From contig URGV01000020.1 in NCBI GenBank assembly GCA_900547455.1, forward strand, positions 1 through 34,851: a stretch of 34,851 bases of DNA, read 5' to 3'. The notes below the pieces were generated by a model that was not told where the DNA came from, did no database searches, and saw only the letters and a program-made list of their open reading frames with translations. Origin of the DNA: an uncultured Oscillospiraceae bacterium. GTDB taxonomy: Bacteria; Bacillota; Clostridia; Oscillospirales; Ruminococcaceae. The position numbers and the translations under genes were made by a program. Of this stretch, positions 31,077 to 34,851 are shown piece after piece; position 1 is the first letter of the stretch; every line of letters starts with the position of its first letter.

Positions 31077-31115
31077 GAAAACACACTGTCAAAAGGGTTT
31101 TTGCTTTGGCGGGGG

Positions 31116-32792
31116 TCAGCCCGCCTCGGCGGTATCGGTGGTGTTGATTTCAATGTACTCGGCAATCTTGCGGAACTCGTCCGCGAACTTGAAATGAACG
31201 CTGATATTGCCGTTTTCGTAAACCTTGATATGGTCTACCAAGTCCGTGAGGATTTCACGGGTGAGCGTTTCGATGCTTTGATACTTTGCAAAGGCTACCA
31301 GCGCGGGGTGTTCCTTGTCAACGCCATTCAAGAGCTCCGCCCGTTCTGCGTTCAGCCGGGCCAGCACATCCGCAAGCTCGGCGGCCTGCCGTTCATAATC
31401 GGCTTTCATATCCCGGTATTCCTGCTGGGTGATTTCCCCGTCTTTCCAATCTTGATACAGTGACTGCTTGTAGCGGGTTATCCGGGTCAATTCCTTTTCC
31501 TTTGCGGCTATCTGGTCGTTAAGGCGGTGGGATTGACTTTTTTTCAGCGGGGCCGAGTTGATGTTGGTTATCATTTCCGAGTAGGAAACGGCGGTGTTCA
31601 CTTGATACTGGATAGCGAACAGAACGGCGGCCTCCAAGCGGTTGTGCTTGATAGAGTGCATGGAGCAGGCCGTCCGGGAGCGGTTCTTGTAAGTGGAGCA
31701 GGCGTAATAGATATTTTTCCCGCTCTGGCTGCGGGTAATGGATTTCCCGCAATCCGCGCATTTCAGAAAACCGCTGAACAGATGAACCTCCCGCCCTTTG
31801 GGGGATGTCCGGGTATCGCGCACCAGCAGGGCCTGCACCTTGTCAAAGGTTTCGTGGGTGATGATGGCCTCGTGGGTATCGGGGACGCGCACCCATTCTT
31901 CCTCCGGCACAGCCTCAATCTGGTGTACCTTGTAGCTTTTCACCCGGCGGCGGCCCTGTACCAAATCCCCGGTATAGATGGGGTTGGTGAGGATTTCATG
32001 TATCATGCGGGCCCCCCACATGGGGTCGTCCGCCACAGCCGAGGAAACGGGCAGGCCCTTTTTCCGGCGGTAGGCCGTGGGACTGGGTATGCCGTGTTCG
32101 TTCAGATACAAGGCGATGGCCCTCTTAGACGAGCCTTGCAGGAGCATGGAATACACGCGCTTGACGATTTCAGCCGCATCCGCATCCACAATAAGCTGGT
32201 GCTTGTCCTTTGGGTCTTTGATGTAGCCATAGGGAGCGAAAGAGCCGATGTACTGGCCGTTGCGCCGCTTGTAATCAAAAACCTGCCGGATTTTCTTTGA
32301 GGTCTGGTAGCAATAGTTATCGTTCATCACGTTGGTTATCGGAACGATAATGTTTGAAACGCTGTCGGGGTTCAGGTAGCTGTCCACGTTCTCCGCAAGG
32401 GAGATAAAGCGGACGCCCATCTGCACAAACAGGTTATCAATCAGACTCCCCGCGTCACTGTAATTCCGGGCGAACCGGGAAAGGTCTTTCACAATCACGC
32501 AGTTGATTTTCCCGCTCATCACATCGGCCAAGAGCCGCTGGAAGTTTTCGCGGTTGGCATCCGTCCCGGTGTGCCCATCGTCCACATATTCAACGGCGCT
32601 TTCAAATTCGTCCATGTGCCGCCGGTAGAAGTCCCCCAGCAGGTCACGCTGGTTCTTCACGCTGTTGCTGTCGTCCTTGCCCTTTTTCAAATCCTCTTTG
32701 GAAAGGCGGATGTACTCGCCCAAACGCCAGCGCCGGATAGTATATGTAGGGGTCAAAGTCTGCTGATACCCTCTGTTTTTAGCTCGTGCCAT
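31116..32792 (-). CDS. Large serine recombinase, TndX/Tn4451 type
   Basis: A 558-aa recombinase. The catalytic Ser31 lies in GEYIRLSKEDLKKGKDDSNS, and the resolvase domain continues with VIVKDLSRFARNYSDAGSL. The recombinase domain includes FAPYGYIKDPKDKHQLIVD and ILTNPIYTGDLVQGRRRV; a zinc ribbon follows (LKCADCGKSITRS, YYACSTYKN, then TACSMH), then a coiled coil and a DUF4368-like end (HIKVYENGNISVHFKFADEF). Tn4451/Tn5397 enzymes of this kind excise and insert conjugative transposons. It does not share its C-terminal tail with the recombinase at 23667. The ATG has AAGGAGGAACA, and the promoter is at 32824-32852. Confidence 0.94.
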   Translation of the reverse strand: MARAKNRGYQQTLTPTYTIRRWRLGEYIRLSKEDLKKGKDDSNSVKNQRDLLGDFYRRHMDEFESAVEYVDDGHTGTDANRENFQRLLADVMSGKINCVIVKDLSRFARNYSDAGSLIDNLFVQMGVRFISLAENVDSYLNPDSVSNIIVPITNVMNDNYCYQTSKKIRQVFDYKRRNGQYIGSFAPYGYIKDPKDKHQLIVDADAAEIVKRVYSMLLQGSSKRAIALYLNEHGIPSPTAYRRKKGLPVSSAVADDPMWGARMIHEILTNPIYTGDLVQGRRRVKSYKVHQIEAVPEEEWVRVPDTHEAIITHETFDKVQALLVRDTRTSPKGREVHLFSGFLKCADCGKSITRSQSGKNIYYACSTYKNRSRTACSMHSIKHNRLEAAVLFAIQYQVNTAVSYSEMITNINSAPLKKSQSHRLNDQIAAKEKELTRITRYKQSLYQDWKDGEITQQEYRDMKADYERQAAELADVLARLNAERAELLNGVDKEHPALVAFAKYQSIETLTREILTDLVDHIKVYENGNISVHFKFADEFRKIAEYIEINTTDTAEAG

Positions 32793-32823
32793 TGTTCCTC
32801 CTTCCCTATCACATTACACTTAT

Positions 32824-32852
32824 ATTATAACTCTGCCCGGGGCAATCAACAA
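32824..32852 (-). promoter_or_regulatory. Promoter of the TndX-type recombinase
   Basis: On the minus strand, TTGTTG (32847-32852), a 17-bp spacer and TATAAT (32824-32829). Confidence 0.65.
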
Positions 32853-32864
32853 GGATGTCGATGC

Positions 32865-32886
32865 CTCGGGACATTTTGTCTCGAAG
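32865..32886. repeat. Intergenic palindrome copy 1
   Basis: CTCGGGACATTTTGTCTCGA: GGGACA and TGTCTC arms around TTT. It lies between the recombinase gene and the 88-aa gene. See copies at 33263-33284 and 34330-34351. Confidence 0.6.
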
Positions 32887-32908
32887 TGGGAGCAGGCCGC
32901 AACAGCAG

Positions 32909-33175
32909 TCACAGCCCGCTCTTTTGCCGGATAAGAAAGGCCGCCAGCGTCTCCTGGAGGGAGGGGCCGCCCTCGGCAAATTCGATTTTCACGCCCACGC
33001 CGCCCACGCTAAAGCAGTACGGATTGACGGCCCGTCTCACAAACCGGGCCAGCCGCTCCTCCCGGGGGAGGGTGCGGTCAAAGGCCATACCGCTCACGTC
33101 AGCCAGCGCATCCGCGCTCACCGCGCCGATGTCCACGTTTTTCATTTGTTCCAGCTCTTGTGCGGTCAGTCTCAC
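32909..33175 (-). CDS. DUF6870-like small element protein (88 aa)
   Basis: An 88-aa protein beginning at a GTG behind a clear AAGGAGGTTTTACC. It reads RLTAQELEQMKNVDIGAV, then GMAFDRTLPREERLARFVRR, then NPYCFSVGGVGVKIEFAEGG and a short helix. The LPREERL-x-x-F and NPYC-F-x-G-x-x-VK-x-F pattern matches the DUF6870 family, small proteins found near recombinases and sigma factors in conjugative elements of Firmicutes. Function is unknown. A 7-bp hairpin lies just upstream (about 33218-33249). Confidence 0.75.
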   Translation of the reverse strand: MRLTAQELEQMKNVDIGAVSADALADVSGMAFDRTLPREERLARFVRRAVNPYCFSVGGVGVKIEFAEGGPSLQETLAAFLIRQKSGL

Positions 33176-33262
33176 GGTAAAACCTCCTTTTGCGTTTTGG
33201 GTTGGTGGGGAAACGCGAAAGGACAGCACTCCGAAAAGTGCTGCCCTTTGGCCTGTCCCTAC

Positions 33263-33284
33263 CTTGGGACAAATTGTCTCGAAC
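33263..33284. repeat. Intergenic palindrome copy 2
   Basis: CTTGGGACAAATTGTCTCGA: GGGACA and TGTCTC arms around AAT. It directly abuts the stop codon of the gene at 33285-33485. Confidence 0.6.
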
Positions 33285-33485
33285 TTAATAGGGGCTGTCC
33301 AGAAAATGCGCCTCGGCCTCTTCCAGCCCCCGGCAGTCGAACACTTCATAGAGCTCGGCCACCACGCGCCGGATGTCCCCGGCAGAAAAGCCGCAGTTTT
33401 CCATCGCATAGATGACATAGCCCCGGCACACGTTGTTGCTCCACGGCTGGGCCAGCAGAGCGGCCAGAGCGGGGTCGTATTCCAT
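33285..33485 (-). CDS. Small conserved element protein (66 aa)
   Basis: A 66-aa protein with a strong ribosome site (AGGAGGCGGACTT). It reads LAALLAQPWSNNVCRGYVIY, AMENCGFSAGDIRRVVAELY, then VFDCRGLEEAEAHFL. The QPWSNN-x-CRGY and NCGF motifs recur in small proteins next to recombinases in Tn1549-like elements (established context, function unknown). It is helical and has two to three cysteines. Confidence 0.75.
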   Translation of the reverse strand: MEYDPALAALLAQPWSNNVCRGYVIYAMENCGFSAGDIRRVVAELYEVFDCRGLEEAEAHFLDSPY

Positions 33486-33815
33486 AAGTCCGCCTCCTAT
33501 GTAAAGATGGGGAGCGCCGGGCCCGTATGTTTGGCCCGTCAAAAGACAGCAGTTAGCGGCCCGGCGTTCCCTTGTTTTGTGCGGCGGCCCCAAGCGGCAA
33601 GCGGCCAGCTTGTCCCTCGCGGATCGTGGCCGTGGGGTTGGCAGTCTCCCCACGCGCGGCGGTGGTGTTGGTCGCTCGTCCTCCCGTGGGAGAAGTCACA
33701 GCGCACCCGCCGCCCGGCTCCCCGCGTTCACCCGGGGCCGCCCGCTATTCAGTTGTGGAGAAGAAAAAACTTCCTCTCATTAACCGAGACATTTTTGGAT
33801 GGTTTTCGGACTGGT
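33486..33815. other. Non-coding GC-rich interval in the second element
   Basis: Frames exist here but are GC-driven, without ribosome sites, and overlap in all directions. An imperfect inverted repeat of CCGGGCC/GGCCCGG type brackets about 33511-33564. No gene or strong promoter is seen. Confidence 0.55.
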
Positions 33816-34238
33816 TCAGCGGGAATTTTTCAAAAACTTTTTCATGTTCTCCAGCCCGCGCTCCACGGCCCGCCGCACCGCGCTTTCGTCAACGCCCTCG
33901 GCCAGCGCCACCTCGGAAAAGCTCTTTCCGAGGATGACGCAGGCATCCACCCGGCGGCCCTGGGCCGGGGGCAGGCTGTTCAGCGCGTTCCACAGACGGC
34001 AGAACCGCTCCTTGCGCTCCAGCACCTCGTCCGGAGTGGGCTCGTGCAGGCAGGCGGAATACTCGATGCCGTCCTCACAGTCCAGCGAATACTGCGCCTT
34101 GTGGCGGGAGAGCCGCCGCTGGTAGGCCGCCTCATAGCGGACGCTGGCCCGGAGCGCCTCGGCCACATCGTCAGAAACTTCCATATATTCGTCCTGGGTA
34201 TACCAGTAGTAAAAGTCGCGCAAGTTGATAATAGTCAT
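33816..34238 (-). CDS. Sigma-70 family RNA polymerase sigma factor (element-type)
   Basis: A 140-aa protein. The N-terminus (MTIINLRDFYYWYTQDEYME, VSDDVAEALRASVRYEAAYQ) and the C-terminal region 4-like helix-turn-helix (ACVILGKSFSEVALAEGVDE, AVRRAVERGLENMKK) match the small sigma-70-like factors of Tn916/Tn1549-family elements. The region LWNALNSLPPAQGRRVDA is the sigma4 entry. It probably drives or modulates element genes. The ATG at 34238 follows GGAGG with a 9-base gap; a perfect hairpin (34250-34289) abuts that site. Confidence 0.85.
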   Translation of the reverse strand: MTIINLRDFYYWYTQDEYMEVSDDVAEALRASVRYEAAYQRRLSRHKAQYSLDCEDGIEYSACLHEPTPDEVLERKERFCRLWNALNSLPPAQGRRVDACVILGKSFSEVALAEGVDESAVRRAVERGLENMKKFLKNSR

Positions 34239-34249
34239 TGTATGTACCT

Positions 34250-34289
34250 CCATATCGTTTTTGTGGTCGGGTTGCGGGAAACGATATGG
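34250..34289 (-). promoter_or_regulatory. Hairpin abutting the sigma-factor ribosome site
   Basis: CCATATCGTTT (34250-34260) pairs perfectly with AAACGATATGG (34279-34289), loop 18 bases. In the minus-strand mRNA the 3' arm ends in the first two Gs of the GGAGG ribosome site, so folding would hide part of it. Confidence 0.55.
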
Positions 34290-34329
34290 AGGGCGGCGGG
34301 GAGCGGCACCCGGGGGAGCCGCCCCGCAC

Positions 34330-34351
34330 CTTGGGACAGCTTGTCCCAAAG
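34330..34351. repeat. Intergenic palindrome copy 3
   Basis: CTTGGGACAGCTTGTCCCAA: GGGACA and TGTCCC arms around GCT, fully symmetric outward to CTTGGGACA/TGTCCCAAG. Confidence 0.65.
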
Positions 34352-34415
34352 CTGGGCAAACAAAAAACGCCTGCGCGGAAAAATACCACGCAAGCGCATA
34401 AAGTGAGACGATTAT

Positions 34416-34514
34416 CTAAATTACAACAAATTTCGCATTGTATAACAGAATATACTTGTCTTGGGCTTGGGCTTTTTTTGGCAAGTTAGGGGGACGGACA
34501 AAGCAGAGAGACAC
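34416..34514 (-). CDS. Possible 32-aa leader ORF
   Basis: A GTG at 34514 lies seven bases after AGGAGG and opens 32 codons, ending TAG at 34416. The peptide begins SLCFVRPPNLPKKAQAQDKY and ends in a hydrophobic stretch (ILLYNAKFVVI). An ATG in another frame (34518) is nearer the ribosome site and is an alternative. I recognise no family. It sits between the KTR terminator and the sigma gene. Confidence 0.35.
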   Translation of the reverse strand: MSLCFVRPPNLPKKAQAQDKYILLYNAKFVVI

Positions 34515-34550
34515 GACATTACCTCCTAAAAAGCAGTTGTCGTACCTTTC

Positions 34551-34596
34551 AATAAAAAAGCCGATAACCGCATTTTCAATCTGCGTGTTATCGGCT
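34551..34596 (-). terminator. Terminator of the KTR gene
   Basis: On the minus strand, AGCCGATAAC (34587-34596) pairs with GTTATCGGCT (34559-34568), then a run of TTTTTT. The stem overlaps the stop codon. Confidence 0.9.
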
Positions 34597-34785
34597 CTGC
34601 GTCTGTGCGTCTGGCTCTGTGATAACTAAAATCTTAAATTTTTCTACACTAATTAAGGTTTCTTGTTTGCATTTAGGACAAAACAAGGGGAAATTTTTCA
34701 GTTCAGTATCTAACCGCAACTTGATACGAGTTTTACTGTTACAGACTGGACATAGCAGCCACTCGAAGCTATCCATATAATTCAT
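34588..34785 (-). CDS. Cysteine-rich KTR family protein
   Basis: A 65-aa protein with two CxxC zinc knuckles: LLCPVCNSKTRIKLRLD and FPLFCPKCKQETLISVE, then a conserved tail, ITEPDAQTQSR. This is the Cys_rich_KTR family (PF14205), named for its KTR motif; it is found on Firmicutes conjugative elements and often beside ribosome-protection tet genes, function unknown. I start at the ATG giving MNYMDSFEW by comparison with family members; no strong ribosome site marks any candidate, and an upstream in-frame ATG at 34842 is possible. Confidence 0.85.
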   Translation of the reverse strand: MNYMDSFEWLLCPVCNSKTRIKLRLDTELKNFPLFCPKCKQETLISVEKFKILVITEPDAQTQSR

Positions 34786-34851
34786 TTCAAATTTCTCTGA
34801 GCGTCCAAACTTTTTGAGCTGTGATAACAGAACCAATCGCAATTATCATAG

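Larger units (their letters stand above)
31077..34851. mobile_element. End of a second, larger conjugative-type element (continues past window)
   Basis: All genes here are on the minus strand and of the kind found at the end of Tn4451/Tn1549-like conjugative elements in gut Firmicutes: a TndX-type recombinase next to the border, two small element proteins, a sigma-70-like factor, and a KTR protein. The composition is more GC-rich than the cassette to its left. The left boundary is inferred to lie between 31077 and 31115, since such recombinase genes usually sit directly at an element end. The other end is outside the window. Confidence 0.7.

Noticed and set aside
32571..34406. Plus-strand frame of 611 codons
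   Set aside because: It is antisense to the recombinase, two small element genes and the sigma factor, each with family motifs and ribosome sites on the minus strand.

Overview
The window is a chromosomal segment from a spore-forming, GC-rich Clostridia bacterium, most likely a gut Oscillospirales relative (inference from gene content). SpoVG, a CotF-type coat protein and a BofA-like protein indicate sporulation. MurC, FolC, RNase R and RlmD are ordinary Firmicutes housekeeping genes, and the surface proteins carry Gram-positive sorting signals. No rRNA, tRNA or CRISPR array was seen.

Region 1 (1-16211) is core chromosome. It opens with the tail of a surface protein, then two tandem type I toxin-antitoxin loci: tiny holin-like toxins on the minus strand, each facing an antisense RNA promoter. 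Next come rnr, two small coat-type proteins, a nucleotidyltransferase, a Nudix hydrolase, a BofA-like protein behind a sigma-E-like promoter, a GNAT acetyltransferase, a sortase-type surface protein, spoVG, murC, ridA, folC, an orphan peptide-binding lipoprotein, a small membrane protein, a radical SAM enzyme and rlmD.

Region 2 (16212-25354) is a complete integrative mobilizable element of about 9.1 kb inserted in frame near the 3' end of rlmD. It carries a repeat-rich putative replication origin, a rolling-circle type Rep fused to a helicase, a small coiled-coil protein, a MobV-like relaxase behind a leader ORF with alternative hairpins, and an operon of RHH regulator, EcoRI-type adenine methyltransferase, DUF262-HNH nuclease and large serine recombinase. 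The 8-bp sequence GAGACGGT lies at both ends, in frame in rlmD and in the recombinase gene. Each gene continues for exactly 101 residues beyond that point with homologous tails. Integration therefore appears to have swapped tails: RlmD now ends in an element-supplied tail and the recombinase ends in the former RlmD tail.

Region 3 (25355-31076) starts with the displaced rlmD 3' end and a DUF6061 protein. It then holds a four-gene cassette: HTH regulator, zinc-ribbon membrane protein, SPFH-GYF protein, and zinc-ribbon membrane protein with a duplicated domain and a PASTA-like end. Its function is unknown and it is a good candidate for an undescribed membrane-associated stress or defence system.

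Region 4 (about 31077-34851) is the end of a second, larger conjugative-type element that continues past the right edge. It has a TndX/Tn4451-type serine recombinase, two small element proteins, a sigma-70-like factor, a possible leader ORF and a cysteine-rich KTR protein, all on the minus strand. Three copies of a GGGACA-nnT-TGTCyC palindrome sit between its genes.
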